The position numbers were made by a program, and so were the translations under genes. 57,542 nucleotides of DNA. Origin: Candidatus Obscuribacter sp. (GTDB lineage: Bacteria > Cyanobacteriota > Vampirovibrionia > Obscuribacterales > Obscuribacteraceae). This document shows positions 33,879 to 42,848 of the stretch, piece after piece (positions within the stretch are counted from its first letter, which is position 1; each line of letters starts with the position of its first letter). The notes beneath the pieces were generated by a model. That model made no database searches. It was not told the DNA's origin and saw only the letters and a list, made by a program, of their open reading frames with translations. The stretch lies in contig JADYXQ010000086.1 of the NCBI GenBank assembly GCA_021772135.1, positions 1 to 57,542 of the forward strand. The letters are read 5' to 3'.

Positions 33879-35005
33879 ATGACCGCAGACCAATTTGACG
33901 TTGTGATTGTTGGTAGCGGCTTCGGCGGCTCCGTCATGGCTTATAACCTGTCGAAGGCCGGAATGAAAGTTTGCCTGCTGGAACGTGGCAAAACTTATCC
34001 GCCGGGCAATTTTCCACGCAGCCTTGATCAAATGAAAAATGCCTTTTGGCAGCCTGAAAAAGGACTTCTGGGTCTGTATGACTTTTGGTCTTTTAAAGAC
34101 TCCGACGCTATTACTTGTAGCGGATTGGGCGGCGGTTCCCTCATTTACGCAAATGTGCTTCTGCGCAAAGATCCTGAATGGTTTGATGGCTGGCCGATTA
34201 CTTATCAGGATCTAGTACCGCACTACGACAGGGTTGAAGAAGTACTCAAGCCAGTTCCGTATCCGTTTGATAAAACGCCTTATAACCAGACTGTGAAGAC
34301 TTCGGTGTTGAAAGAGGCTGCTGCTGCAGTGGGAATGCCTTTTGACCTTGTACCGATCGCCATTACTTTTGGCAACGATGTTGAGAATCCAGTGCCGGGC
34401 GAACAGTTGCACCATGCTGAAAACTTAACCAGGCGCGGCTCGTACTGTGGAAGCTCTTCATCAATTACTTGCGAGGAATTTTCGGTTTCCATCGCAATAT
34501 CAATTTGTCGTCTACCGTCAGCGAGTTCCTCGGTGTGGCCGATGGCCTTGTATCAAGCTTCCCGATGGTGGGTATGGGCATCGACGAGTCTGACGGCGTG
34601 ATGGAATATGATGCTAAATCTAAAACTCTGAATTTAAAGATGCCTAGAAAAACTTCAGAAAAGTTCTTCGATAGCATCAGAGCGAAGATGAAAGAAATGT
34701 CTGATTACTTGCAAGCCGGTTTGTTTTTAGATTATCCAAGCTGGTATTTGAGCAAGACCGTTACTGTGCACCCTCTGGGTGGATGCCCAATGGGTGCCAC
34801 CTGGGAGCATGGTGTTGTGGACACTCACGGTGAAGTTTATAACTATCCTAATATGTTTATTGCTGATGGTTCGGTGATGCCCGCTGCCATTGGGCCTAAT
34901 CCATCACTAACTATCGCCGCCGTCGCCGATCGCTTTTCAGAGAAAGTGATTGAAAAATGGCAAACTGATTTAGATTTAGCAAAAGGAAAAACCGGCGATA
35001 TTTAG
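33879..35005 (+). pseudogene. GMC-family (cholesterol oxidase-like) oxidoreductase with internal deletion and frameshift
   Basis: The N-terminal piece (33879 to about 34450) has the FAD-binding opening DVVIVGSGFGGSVMAYNLS and the family loop CSGLGGGSLIYANV. The C-terminal piece, in another frame from about 34445 to 35005, has VTVHPLGGCPMG and NMFIADGSVMPAAIGPNPSLTIAAVADR, the GMC C-terminal signature. Family members have about 520-560 residues. Here about 190 plus 185 remain, so roughly 150-180 residues of the middle, including the Cys-rich segment after RRGSYC, are gone and the frame changes at the junction. It cannot make a working enzyme as read. Confidence 0.88.
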
Positions 35006-35039
35006 TAAAGCCGGTCCCTCTTCTAATTCTATTTTCTGA

Positions 35040-35495
35040 TTAAGCTGCGGCGGCAGTTTCTTGTGGGAATTCTAAGCAGAAGTGAATTACTGGCAGACTG
35101 CCGACGTAAACTTTACCCAGATAGAAGTTTTTGTCTACCAGGCGAATTTCGTCACGAACAAATTTAGCCAACATTGATGTCTTCGAATAATCCAGAGCTA
35201 TGCATGGTTTTTTGTCCATCCAACTTTTGTCTTCATAGACTTTTGCTACCACGGCGCTGTGGCCGATGGGCAAAATGCGATTTATGAGTTGGCCCTTTTC
35301 GCTGTCAAAGGTTTTACCCTGCCAGGCTAAAAAGCGGACCAGTTTAGACAGGGAAAAGCCGGCTGGTGATCCGGGAGCTATCAGAGCGGTGCCTTTGGCA
35401 ATGCCGTTTGGAACTGGCCCGCATTCGGCTTCACCGAACAGCTGGTCTAGCTCTTTAGGGCTCATGTCGAGCAATTGCTCTGCATTAATGGACAT
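35040..35495 (-). CDS. Conserved protein of unknown function
   Basis: A 151-residue soluble protein, with MSINAEQLLDMSPKELDQLFGEAECGPVPNG at the N-terminus, then GKTFDSEKGQLINRI and ALDYSKTSMLAKFVRDEIRLVDKNFYLGKVYVG. The last phrase recurs in uncharacterised proteins, in my memory often next to oxidoreductase genes, and here it lies convergent to the GMC oxidoreductase remnant. A small ligand-binding beta-barrel is possible (inference). No signal peptide. I know no function. Confidence 0.65.
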   Translation of the reverse strand: MSINAEQLLDMSPKELDQLFGEAECGPVPNGIAKGTALIAPGSPAGFSLSKLVRFLAWQGKTFDSEKGQLINRILPIGHSAVVAKVYEDKSWMDKKPCIALDYSKTSMLAKFVRDEIRLVDKNFYLGKVYVGSLPVIHFCLEFPQETAAAA

Positions 35496-35563
35496 ACTTT
35501 TACCTCAAGTCACTTACTTAACTGAGCCGTGAGACCGGAGAAATGCAGATTGGTTCCCGAAAT

Positions 35564-37459
35564 TTAAACGCCCTCGGGAGGCGGCTGACGCACAATAGGA
35601 AGCGTATGGGTTGATCTGTCGGCCAGGGCCGAGTTTACTTCGTTGTTAAGCCGGCTTCCTGGCGGTAAAGACGTCTCGCCATCGAAAATTTTACCGCTTC
35701 GCTCTGCTTTCTGCCTTTTAACCGAATGACCAAGCCACTTTATTACCAGATTTTCCATCATGTTGGGATCGATCGGTTTGCTCAAGTAATCGTCCATATT
35801 GTTAGCCATGCACTCTTCGCGCATGCCTTCCATGGCACTGGCGGTGACTGCTATAACCGGTGTGAGGATGCCTCGTCTTTGCTGAATTTCCTTGATTATT
35901 TTAGCGGTCTCGTAGCCATTCAAACGCGGCATCTGACAGTCAAGAAAGACCAGATCATAATGTTTGTTTTTAAAAGCTTGGACCGCTTCTACGCCGTCAG
36001 CTGCAAGATCCACTGCAAAACCCAGGTCTTCGAGAAATAGGAAGGCTACTTTCTGGTTGATTTTGTTGTCATCGGCAACAAGAGCGTGCTTCTTTTCACC
36101 ACTGCGCATCAATTTGCTACTGTCTGCAAAATCTAAGGCATTGAGGCCTAGCGTAGTACTTTGGTGAGACCGTGTAGCGCTTTCTTGTGCCGCATTTCGA
36201 TTGTCTAGTTTACTTAAACAGCGGTTAACCGACTCCCGACGCATCGGCATGCCAATAGTATGTAATCGGTTGGTATTTTTTGCCGTGCTTTCCTGGCCTA
36301 CTATTTGGACAATTTTCAAGCTGTTTGAAATTGGCAGGCCTTGCAGCAGAGCAATGAATAAATTACTTTCTTGGTCCGCGCGTACCATGTCTAAGAAAAC
36401 GACAAAATTTCCATCTGCCGACGCGCCGGGTGATTGTGCAATAGTCAGTGCATCATGGGCGGTGGTGACGGTAGCGCTACTGATATCAAACGTTTTAAGA
36501 ATCTCGTATATTACAGATTGGCCTCTATGAGCAGGCTCGAGAGTAAGCGCCCTTATTTTTCGATATTCTCTTTGTGTTTGGGTGACATCGGTGGCGCCCC
36601 AGACCTTTTCGATTTCGACGTTACGTTTTTCAGCAATTGGTAAATTGAATCCAAAAGTTGATCCAACATTCAGTTCGCTTTCAACGAACAACCGGCCACC
36701 CATGAGCTCCACCAGGCGCTTAGAGATACTCAAGCCTAAACCAGTACCATTTTTAATTATGCCTGCGTCCTCTGAACCCTGGAAAAAGGGCTCAAACAGG
36801 TGAGTTTTGATGTTCTCGGTGATTCCCGACCCGCTATCAGTGATCTGAAAAGTTAAATGGTCCGGGCCTGAAAATGCCTGAGCAAACGAGACTTGTAAAA
36901 CGATCTGGCCGCGCTCTGTAAACTTGATGGCATTACTGCAAAGATTGAGCAATACTTGCCTCAATCTCTGTGGGTCCCCGACGATACACTCAGGCACATT
37001 GTTGTCGATTGCCGAAAGCAAAAGTAGATTCTTTGACGCCGCAGCCGGTGCCAAAATTAGAGCAACACCTTCCACCACTGAGATCAGGTCGAATTCTACA
37101 GATTGCACCTCAACCTTGCCCGCTTCAATTTTTGAAAAGTGCAGGACATCGTTAATGATATTGAGCAGAGAGCTTCCGGCTTCTTTCAAAGTCAGCGCAT
37201 AATCAATAGCTTGCGGGCCCAGTTCACAACGGAGTAGCATTTCGATCATAGGCAGCATGCCATTCAGGGGTGTGCGTATTTCGTGGCTGACGTTAGCAAC
37301 AAAGTCAGATTTGATTTTCAGGCTCTCTTGAAGTTGCTGCAGCATCTGATTGAACTGCGCCGTCTCTTGAGCACGTTCGTGCTTAAGCATTTCAAGCTGT
37401 GCTTTAGTTTCTGCAAGCTCTTCAGTTAGAACTGTCATTTTTTGATGATCGAAATTCAT
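35564..37459 (-). CDS. Soluble hybrid histidine kinase with one degenerate and one canonical receiver
   Basis: A 631-residue protein with no membrane segment. It opens with a coiled coil of about 50 residues. HisKA has its phospho-His in FVANVSHEIRTPLNGML and the ATPase domain has LLNLCSNAIKFTERG and GTGLGLSISKRLVELMGG. The next 120 residues (about 290-410) look like a receiver that has lost its acidic pocket and Lys. A canonical receiver follows (about 455-575: ALVADDNKINQKV, LVFLDCQMPRLNG, YLSKPIDP) and then a disordered tail. This layout resembles BarA/ArcB-type kinases without their Hpt domain. No phosphotransfer partner is adjacent. Confidence 0.9.
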   Translation of the reverse strand: MNFDHQKMTVLTEELAETKAQLEMLKHERAQETAQFNQMLQQLQESLKIKSDFVANVSHEIRTPLNGMLPMIEMLLRCELGPQAIDYALTLKEAGSSLLNIINDVLHFSKIEAGKVEVQSVEFDLISVVEGVALILAPAAASKNLLLLSAIDNNVPECIVGDPQRLRQVLLNLCSNAIKFTERGQIVLQVSFAQAFSGPDHLTFQITDSGSGITENIKTHLFEPFFQGSEDAGIIKNGTGLGLSISKRLVELMGGRLFVESELNVGSTFGFNLPIAEKRNVEIEKVWGATDVTQTQREYRKIRALTLEPAHRGQSVIYEILKTFDISSATVTTAHDALTIAQSPGASADGNFVVFLDMVRADQESNLFIALLQGLPISNSLKIVQIVGQESTAKNTNRLHTIGMPMRRESVNRCLSKLDNRNAAQESATRSHQSTTLGLNALDFADSSKLMRSGEKKHALVADDNKINQKVAFLFLEDLGFAVDLAADGVEAVQAFKNKHYDLVFLDCQMPRLNGYETAKIIKEIQQRRGILTPVIAVTASAMEGMREECMANNMDDYLSKPIDPNMMENLVIKWLGHSVKRQKAERSGKIFDGETSLPPGSRLNNEVNSALADRSTHTLPIVRQPPPEGV

Positions 37460-37518
37460 CGATGCCAGCTCATCTTAGCTGCCGACCTGTGGTAAATAAT
37501 GTAGCCCACACCAGTGAG

Positions 37519-37535
37519 CGAACGCGTCGCGTTCG
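37519..37535. repeat. 17-bp palindrome CGAACGCG-T-CGCGTTCG
   Basis: Perfect 8-base arms around one central base, 60 bases upstream of the hybrid kinase start (minus strand). Possible operator. Confidence 0.55.
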
Positions 37536-37632
37536 GAAGAGCAAAAGTTTACTGTAACCTTTGGGTGATTCGTCCGGATGCCGCAGCCCCCGCCTGTCAA
37601 CAAGACAAATTAGACCAGGTTAATTTTATCGT

Positions 37633-37651
37633 ATCCGCCAGCCTGGCGGAT
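37633..37651. repeat. 19-bp palindrome ATCCGCCAG-C-CTGGCGGAT
   Basis: Perfect 9-base arms around one central base, 31 bases after the stop of the RlaP-like gene on the minus strand. No U-run follows on either strand, so an intrinsic terminator is unlikely. Confidence 0.55.
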
Positions 37652-37681
37652 GTCAAGGTTATCGCAGGCTTATGTTAACCG

Positions 37682-38425
37682 CTACGTCCGCAGCCGCACA
37701 CGTACGAGCAGGTCGTTCAATGCCCCTTTGGCAGTAGACTTTTCAGGCAACGCGGTGGCATCGGCAGCATCTTCTAAGACCTCCCGTAGACGCTCATACT
37801 CTTCTTTATGAAAGTCCCATTCTTTCTCATCTAAAATGGTTTCGGCTGTGACTTTCTCCAACAACTCGCTTAAGTAAGGCAGAGCGAAGTTTTGATTGAG
37901 GGTGTGCAGATTAGTTTCGATAGCGGCTGAATTCATAAGGTGCGTGCCGGTTAACACGATTCGATAAACAGATAAAAGGGCACTGACTCGTTTGGCGCTA
38001 TCTTTGCCGAGAAGCTGCCATTGTGCATCGGCGAGGCCAAGATAGTGGTAGCAGTGCAATCTGGTTAAACAGTTTTTGCCGATTTCTTTCAACTCATTAT
38101 GGTTGTCGCTGGTGAACACAACCAGTGGTGAATAAAGCTGTTCCATGACGTGGCCGTTGTCATTCAACATCAACTGAAAAAACTTTTTGATATCGTGGGT
38201 AGATAAGTCTAACTCTGCGTCATCTTCGGTTTTCGATATTTCAACTAGATCTTCGGTAACATCCAAACCGATGACTTGTTCAGTAGGCACCACATGAACA
38301 CCGCGCACTGTGAATTGCATGGTCGTTGCCGGCAGGCCATAAAGATGGGCACCATCTATGGTTGCAAACAATAATGGATATCCATGGTTTTGAACGGCTT
38401 CTTCAAGCTTTGGTGGAAGATTCAC
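37682..38425 (-). CDS. RlaP-like nucleotidyltransferase homologue lacking catalytic acids
   Basis: A 247-residue protein that aligns with the RlaP/YcgL nucleotidyltransferase family (Pfam PF10127), by pattern recall: FATIDGAHLYGLPATTMQFTVRGVHVVP near the N-terminus, then DLSTHDIKKFFQLMLNDNGHVMEQLYSPLVV. The family loop is G-S-x-x-Y-G-x-x-x-x-x-S-D-x-D-x-R-G. Here the two metal-binding Asp and neighbours read TMQFT, so both acids are lost, and the Ser of the GS pair is Ala. It is probably a non-catalytic binder of nucleic acid or nucleotide. RlaP is linked to RNA repair, but no RNA ligase is nearby. Confidence 0.72.
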   Translation of the reverse strand: MNLPPKLEEAVQNHGYPLLFATIDGAHLYGLPATTMQFTVRGVHVVPTEQVIGLDVTEDLVEISKTEDDAELDLSTHDIKKFFQLMLNDNGHVMEQLYSPLVVFTSDNHNELKEIGKNCLTRLHCYHYLGLADAQWQLLGKDSAKRVSALLSVYRIVLTGTHLMNSAAIETNLHTLNQNFALPYLSELLEKVTAETILDEKEWDFHKEEYERLREVLEDAADATALPEKSTAKGALNDLLVRVRLRT

Positions 38426-38526
38426 GGTTTTTTTTCAACCTATTGCCAACGATATCAATTATCGCGCAAAATCAAACGATGGGTGTAGACTACAGCGTGT
38501 TTTAATATCCTACTCGAGGGGCTCAT

Positions 38527-38943
38527 GTGACTGAAGCCAAGACCGAAGCCGAAACTGAGAAGGCCGCCAAACCTGCCAAAGCAGCTAAGGTGGCAAAAGT
38601 TGATCCGGTAGTTTATGCACTTTATCGTGCCTCTCGTTGTCACGGTTGTGATCGAAAACTGGAAAAAGGCGAGATTGTTAAACTAGAGCAAGGTCTGGAA
38701 GAGCAAAGAGCATTTTGCAGCCAGTGTTCTGAACTGGATGGTCTTGAAATTTTGCCCAGCGGCAATGCCAAAATTACTCGGCTGGCAAAAAAATATTCCC
38801 CCCGTACCTATGTGGTGATGCGCTGGTCTGAAGTTTGGAAAGCCTATGAGCGGCAAGGACTTTTTGTTGAGCCTGCAGCAATCGACCAGGCTGAAAGCGA
38901 GGCCGGTATCAAACTAATCAATCGGCCAGGGCGCCAGTCTTGA
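38527..38943 (+). CDS. Zinc-ribbon-like protein related to the N-terminal part of DUF2293 proteins
   Basis: A 138-residue protein from GTG 38527 (GAGGGG upstream). An Ala/Lys/Glu-rich N-terminal tail of about 27 residues leads to two Cys pairs, CHGCDRKLEKGE and AFCSQCSELD (C-x2-C each), a probable zinc site. The following RLAKKYSPRTYVVMRWSEVWKAYERQGLFVEPAAIDQAE matches, from memory, the region before the DUF2293 domain in larger proteins. The DUF2293 domain itself is absent, and the protein ends 20 residues later. A nucleic-acid role is plausible but unproven. Confidence 0.6.
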   Translation: MTEAKTEAETEKAAKPAKAAKVAKVDPVVYALYRASRCHGCDRKLEKGEIVKLEQGLEEQRAFCSQCSELDGLEILPSGNAKITRLAKKYSPRTYVVMRWSEVWKAYERQGLFVEPAAIDQAESEAGIKLINRPGRQS

Positions 38944-39036
38944 TCACCCGTCAGGCAACCTTAATAAAAATTCAGAGACTGGTTGAGCTAGCGGCCTTCA
39001 GCTATTATTAACCCTCCTTAAGAACTGGGAGTTACT

Positions 39037-40422
39037 ATGCAAACGGTTGTTCAGCCTGCGCTTGTGCAGACCCCAGAACATTTAGACTGTGACGTCTGCG
39101 AGGTCACTGCAGTGGCGCAAGATTTATCGTCGCTCGAGCGTGAAGCCAGCGCACCATCTCCCTGGCATGTGCTGATTGCCACATGGCTGGGTGGTGTTTT
39201 CGACGGTATGGATTCGTCGATTTTTGCTATGGTGCTCTTTCCCGCTTTGTCTGAATTGCTGCATACTCAATCCCACGCAGTGGTGGGCCAATACGGCTCC
39301 TATATAATTGCTTTATTCATGCTCGGTTGGGCCCTGGGAGCCATGATATTCGGCGCTATGGCCGACAATATCGGTCGGGCTAAAACCCTGACAATCACAA
39401 TCCTCTTATATGCAATTTGCACCGGTCTTTGTGCTTTTGCCAATAACTGGTGGGAGCTTGGAATTTACAGATTTCTCGTCGGTGCCGGAATCGGCGGAGA
39501 GATGGGCATCGGTGCTGTGCTGTTATCTGAGTGCTGGCCCAGCAAAACCAGAGTTTATGCAGTCGGTGCGCTGGCCACATCTTTGGGTTTTGGCTATTTG
39601 CTCACAGCTTCGCTCAATTTGTGGTTGGGGCATTACGGCTGGCGCTATCTATTTATGGCCGGCATTGTGCCTGCCTTTTTAACCGTCTACATGCGCTTCA
39701 AGCTAAGAGAGCCAGTGGAGTTTCTCAAAGCCAAAGCTGTGCGTGATCAAGAAAGCGCGCGCATTGGCAATAGTATTTTTGGCACCATGTGCAAGAATGC
39801 CGCTATTTGCTTCAGAGAATTATTCACGATTGAAAATCGCAAAAAGACCATATCAGTGGCTGCTGTAGCTAGTGTGGCTATTGTTTGTTGGTGGGCGGTA
39901 ATCGCCTGGATTCCTGCCTGGATCAATCAGCTTACCGGCGAACTTGCCGTAGAACAGCGCAGTCATGCCATGTACGCTAAAGACATAGGCATGATTTTGT
40001 CTGGACTGCTTGGTGGAGTTGCCATTAAACAATTCGGTTATCGCTGGTCTATGGGGCTGTCGTTCTTTATGGCTTACTGCCTTGCTTACGGCATGTTCAA
40101 CACAGTGCATTCATTTGGCACGCCGCTTTTGATCTGGCTTGTTGCCCTGGGCTTTTTCTCTCATTTGCCTTTCGTCATTCTCTGGACTTATTTGCCTGAA
40201 CTCTATGAGGCCAAAGTACGTAGCACCGCATTTGGTTTCATTTACAATGCCGGAAGGTATGCAGCAGTTGTAGCCGCACTGGGTAGTGGCATCTTGATTA
40301 ATACCTTCGGCGGCTCTTATGCCATGGCGGCATCTAGTGTGGCAGCGGTCTATTTAGTGGGTATCGCATTTGTCTTCTTCATCCCGTCTAAGGGTGAATA
40401 TCTAGGTGCTGTAGGCCACTAA
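39037..40422 (+). CDS. MFS transporter, metabolite/sugar:H+ symporter type
   Basis: A 461-residue inner-membrane transporter with about 12 predicted helices. It has the MFS loop 2-3 motif GAMADNIGRAKTLTI, helix 4 RFLVGAGIGGEMGIGAVLLSE (the sugar-porter/AAHS-like R-x-x-x-G-x-G-x-G-G-E pattern) and DGMDSSIFAMVLFPAL in helix 1, typical of aromatic-acid or sialate-type symporters. An N-terminal extension of about 45 residues is hydrophilic. The substrate cannot be read. GGGAG stands 6 bases before ATG 39037. The gene is single and converges with the SLH lipoprotein gene, 2 bases apart. Confidence 0.9.
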   Translation: MQTVVQPALVQTPEHLDCDVCEVTAVAQDLSSLEREASAPSPWHVLIATWLGGVFDGMDSSIFAMVLFPALSELLHTQSHAVVGQYGSYIIALFMLGWALGAMIFGAMADNIGRAKTLTITILLYAICTGLCAFANNWWELGIYRFLVGAGIGGEMGIGAVLLSECWPSKTRVYAVGALATSLGFGYLLTASLNLWLGHYGWRYLFMAGIVPAFLTVYMRFKLREPVEFLKAKAVRDQESARIGNSIFGTMCKNAAICFRELFTIENRKKTISVAAVASVAIVCWWAVIAWIPAWINQLTGELAVEQRSHAMYAKDIGMILSGLLGGVAIKQFGYRWSMGLSFFMAYCLAYGMFNTVHSFGTPLLIWLVALGFFSHLPFVILWTYLPELYEAKVRSTAFGFIYNAGRYAAVVAALGSGILINTFGGSYAMAASSVAAVYLVGIAFVFFIPSKGEYLGAVGH

Positions 40423-40424
40423 AA

Positions 40425-41360
40425 CTAATTTGTGACGGCTTTGTTTTTGGTATCAGCGGCGGTGATGCCACCATTGTTGCCGAATTGTCCCTGTTGCCAC
40501 AGTGTTCCTGCCGCTTCGTAGCGAAGCACAGGCTGTTTTGCTTTGAAACTGCCGATTTTGCCGAATGCTCTTTGAATGTTGCTGCCGTTGGGGCCTGAAG
40601 TGTAATAGTCCTGGTGCACGTAGCCGGTAAAGCGTTCGTCCACAGTTTTTCCGTCTGAGAATTTCCAGACATGTTCCATCTGGCTGCGGTATGGTGGCAG
40701 ATCTTTGCCGACATCAAGGCCGACTTTGATACCGATCATTTCTTCTCTTGTAATGGGCTGATCAGGCTTGAATGTGCCGTCTTTATAACCGATTGAATAA
40801 CCGGCATTGGCCAGAGCCTGCACATATTTGTAAGCCGGATGACCAGCAGGAGTGTCTTTGAATTGCTGAGCCGACTGTGGCGAAAGGCGTAACTGTTTAT
40901 CTTTCGGCAGTATGGCGTTATAACTGCGATAGAGCCAGGTAATATATTCGCCCCGGGTGATTGGTTGGTTAGGCTTAAAGGTGGGTGCCAGATCATCAAA
41001 AACGTGTAGCTGAGCCAACTGTTCGATCATTTCTTTATCAGGCACGTCGGCCAGATCTGTAAATTGCACAGTGGTGACGCCAGTGCTATTGCTGGGAAAG
41101 CTATTGGTATCGGGGGTGGTGGCAGCCCCGGTTTCAGTTTCATTTAGCCGTTCTTTCTTTTGATCGTTAGAATTTTGCATCAGTTTCAACTGAGATTGCA
41201 AACTCGACGACTCGGCCTTAGCTTCACTGAGTTCACGCTTCAGATTTTCTCTTTCTTTATCTGCTGATGAGCTGCAGCCTGTAGTCAGGCCGGCCATCAT
41301 CATTATTCCGCAGCTGGCAATCAGATATTTGCTAAGAGCTGACTTTATCAAAAGTGTCAT
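40425..41360 (-). CDS. SLH-domain lipoprotein
   Basis: About 311 residues. The start is ATG 41360, with GAGG 6 bases upstream, giving a lipoprotein signal ending in the lipobox LTTGC. A coiled coil follows (KERENLKRELSEAKAESSSLQSQLKL) and then a linker. Two SLH repeats are clear: FTDLADVPDKEMIEQL...FKPNQPITRGEYITWLYR and FKDTPAGHPAYKYVQALANAG...FKPDQPITREEMIGI. A degenerate third lies at the C-terminus. SLH domains bind secondary cell-wall polymers or peptidoglycan, so this protein probably links an outer membrane to the wall, as in cyanobacteria and Negativicutes. Confidence 0.88.
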   Translation of the reverse strand: MTLLIKSALSKYLIASCGIMMMAGLTTGCSSSADKERENLKRELSEAKAESSSLQSQLKLMQNSNDQKKERLNETETGAATTPDTNSFPSNSTGVTTVQFTDLADVPDKEMIEQLAQLHVFDDLAPTFKPNQPITRGEYITWLYRSYNAILPKDKQLRLSPQSAQQFKDTPAGHPAYKYVQALANAGYSIGYKDGTFKPDQPITREEMIGIKVGLDVGKDLPPYRSQMEHVWKFSDGKTVDERFTGYVHQDYYTSGPNGSNIQRAFGKIGSFKAKQPVLRYEAAGTLWQQGQFGNNGGITAADTKNKAVTN

Positions 41361-41433
41361 GCAGGCCTCGATGTTTATAAGTGTCCGGCAGCTTGTGCAA
41401 CATGTTACAGGCAAATTCTCTTTTTTAGGACGC

Positions 41434-41475
41434 AAAAATAGCCGAACACCCCAGACCTTTACAGGAATGGGGTGT
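41434..41475 (-). terminator. Terminator downstream of the RRM gene
   Basis: Read on the minus strand, ACACCCC (41469-41475) pairs with GGGGTGT (41446-41452) and is followed by TCGGCTATTTTTG. It lies 70 bases after the RRM stop. Confidence 0.55.
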
Positions 41476-41543
41476 CAAGTTTCGAAAACTAAAAGGCGAG
41501 CTGGTGAATGCTTGATAAAGCGTCAGCTAGTGTCTCGTAGATT

Positions 41544-41804
41544 CTAGTAGGCTTTCTCTTTAGGCTTGGAGGCGTTGACAACAATTTGTCTGCCATCCAC
41601 GTCCTTACCGTTCAAGCTGGCAATAGCGGCTTCGGCTTCAGCCTGGCTGCCCATTTCAACAAAAGCGAATCCACGCTTTCTGCCACTATCTCTATCGGTT
41701 GGGATCGCCACGGAAACAACCTTACCGGACTCGGCAAAGAGTTCTTCGAGGCTGGCTTCGTCCAGGTTGTAGGACAGGTTGCCTACAAATAGCTTATTCT
41801 TCAT
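41544..41804 (-). CDS. Small RRM-type RNA-binding protein
   Basis: An 86-residue single RNA-recognition motif protein. RNP2 is KLFVGNLSY at residues 3-11, and RNP1 is RKRGFAFVEM at about 42-51, with the aromatic residues that stack on RNA present. A short basic tail follows. Such proteins are common in cyanobacteria (Rbp family), where they bind mRNA and are often cold-regulated. The upstream region contains a short inverted repeat CACCAA/TTGGTG in the likely 5' leader. The stop is followed by a candidate terminator at 41434-41475. Confidence 0.93.
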   Translation of the reverse strand: MKNKLFVGNLSYNLDEASLEELFAESGKVVSVAIPTDRDSGRKRGFAFVEMGSQAEAEAAIASLNGKDVDGRQIVVNASKPKEKAY

Positions 41805-42008
41805 CTAATCTCCAGCAGTGCGTCTACACCAACACGATTTGGTGCAGCAGGCCCTCTATTTCGGTAGCCTTAATGGGGGAGTATGGCATATATTTCACCG
41901 GGTGGAAAGTCAATAATTCTCATTAGATTGCGGTCTCGGCGCTTGGCAAGCCAATTGCAGTGACAGTTTCATCCTGTAGACTTGTGTTATTCCCAGAGGA
42001 GATTCACT

Positions 42009-42230
42009 ATGGCCAAAAAAGTTGACACCGATGCGCCTCCAGCTTTAATTATCGAGTTCAAGACCACCAGCGGCGAAGTCTGGGGCACCATCAAGGCTGA
42101 TGGCAAAGAATTCAAAACCGGCTCAACCGGATTTTATGCCAACGGCAAAATCAAAAATCCTAAAAACGGTTTTGCTTATCAAGTCGGAACCAATATCATT
42201 TTAATAGGCAGCAAAGAGTCAGAGCCGTAA
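42009..42230 (+). CDS. Small conserved-looking protein of unknown function
   Basis: A 73-residue protein from ATG 42009 with GAGGAG 8 bases upstream. The frame opens 9 codons earlier but without a ribosome site. The sequence AKKVDTDAPPALIIEFKTTSGEVWGTIKADGKEFKTGSTGFYANGKIKNPKNGFAYQVGTNIILIG (positions 42012-42212) is beta-rich with many Gly and Lys and suggests a small all-beta domain. No cysteine or signal peptide is present. I do not recognise a named family. Confidence 0.7.
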   Translation: MAKKVDTDAPPALIIEFKTTSGEVWGTIKADGKEFKTGSTGFYANGKIKNPKNGFAYQVGTNIILIGSKESEP

Positions 42231-42241
42231 GCTTAACTCGA

Positions 42242-42712
42242 TCAATCTTTTCGGGCAGCGGCGGCGTTTTTAAGCTTTGTAACCGCACGGTCGAAGGCGC
42301 TGGCGAAGCGATGCTTGTCTTTGTCGGTATATTGCTTGGGCCCGCCGGTAATGTCGCCGCTGTCTCTTAGATCAGTCATCAGTGCCCTGATTGATACTCG
42401 TTCGCCAATGTTTTCTTCTGTGAAAACGTGTCCGCGTGGGTCGATCACGGTCACTTCTTTAGGCACAAGCAGAGCGGCCAGCAAAATATCCTGGGTTATA
42501 ACCAGATCATTTTTGTCTGCCCTTTCAACAATATATTGATCGGCAATGTCTGCACCTTTTTCCACCTGAACAGCAGTGAGGTAGGGCGAGAGCGGAAGAG
42601 TAATGACTTTGTTGGCGACGAAAACCGTGTCGATGGCCTGTCGGTGACAGGCTTTGACTACAACGTCTTTTACGCCAACAGGGCAGGCGTCGGCGTCAAC
42701 CCAAACTTTCAT
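42242..42712 (-). CDS. YaiI/YqxD family protein (DUF188, PIN-like fold)
   Basis: A 156-residue protein with the family opening MKVWVDADACPVGVKDVVVKA and the later VITQDILLAALL and GPKQYTDKDKHRFASAFDRAV. The conserved Asp residues in VDADACP and TQDI resemble a PIN-like nuclease site, but no activity is established for the family. Just upstream of the start (42731-42750) the minus strand has three tandem hexamers CAGGAT/CAGGAT/CAGGAC, and AGGA 8 bases before ATG gives the ribosome site. Confidence 0.92.
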   Translation of the reverse strand: MKVWVDADACPVGVKDVVVKACHRQAIDTVFVANKVITLPLSPYLTAVQVEKGADIADQYIVERADKNDLVITQDILLAALLVPKEVTVIDPRGHVFTEENIGERVSIRALMTDLRDSGDITGGPKQYTDKDKHRFASAFDRAVTKLKNAAAARKD

Positions 42713-42848
42713 GATTCAATTCCTGTTCTTGGTCCTGATCCTGATCCTGGTCTGTCTAGTGGCAGCGTTATACAATAACATCACAAAAGGGCGAATATAG
42801 TCACTCTTCAGTGACAGCGGCAGAATCACGGCTGTATAATCACTAGCT

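Noticed and set aside
33598..33879. 93-residue open frame on the minus strand
   Set aside because: No ribosome site or family pattern. The plus-strand 35-residue ORF in the same place has a ribosome site and better composition.
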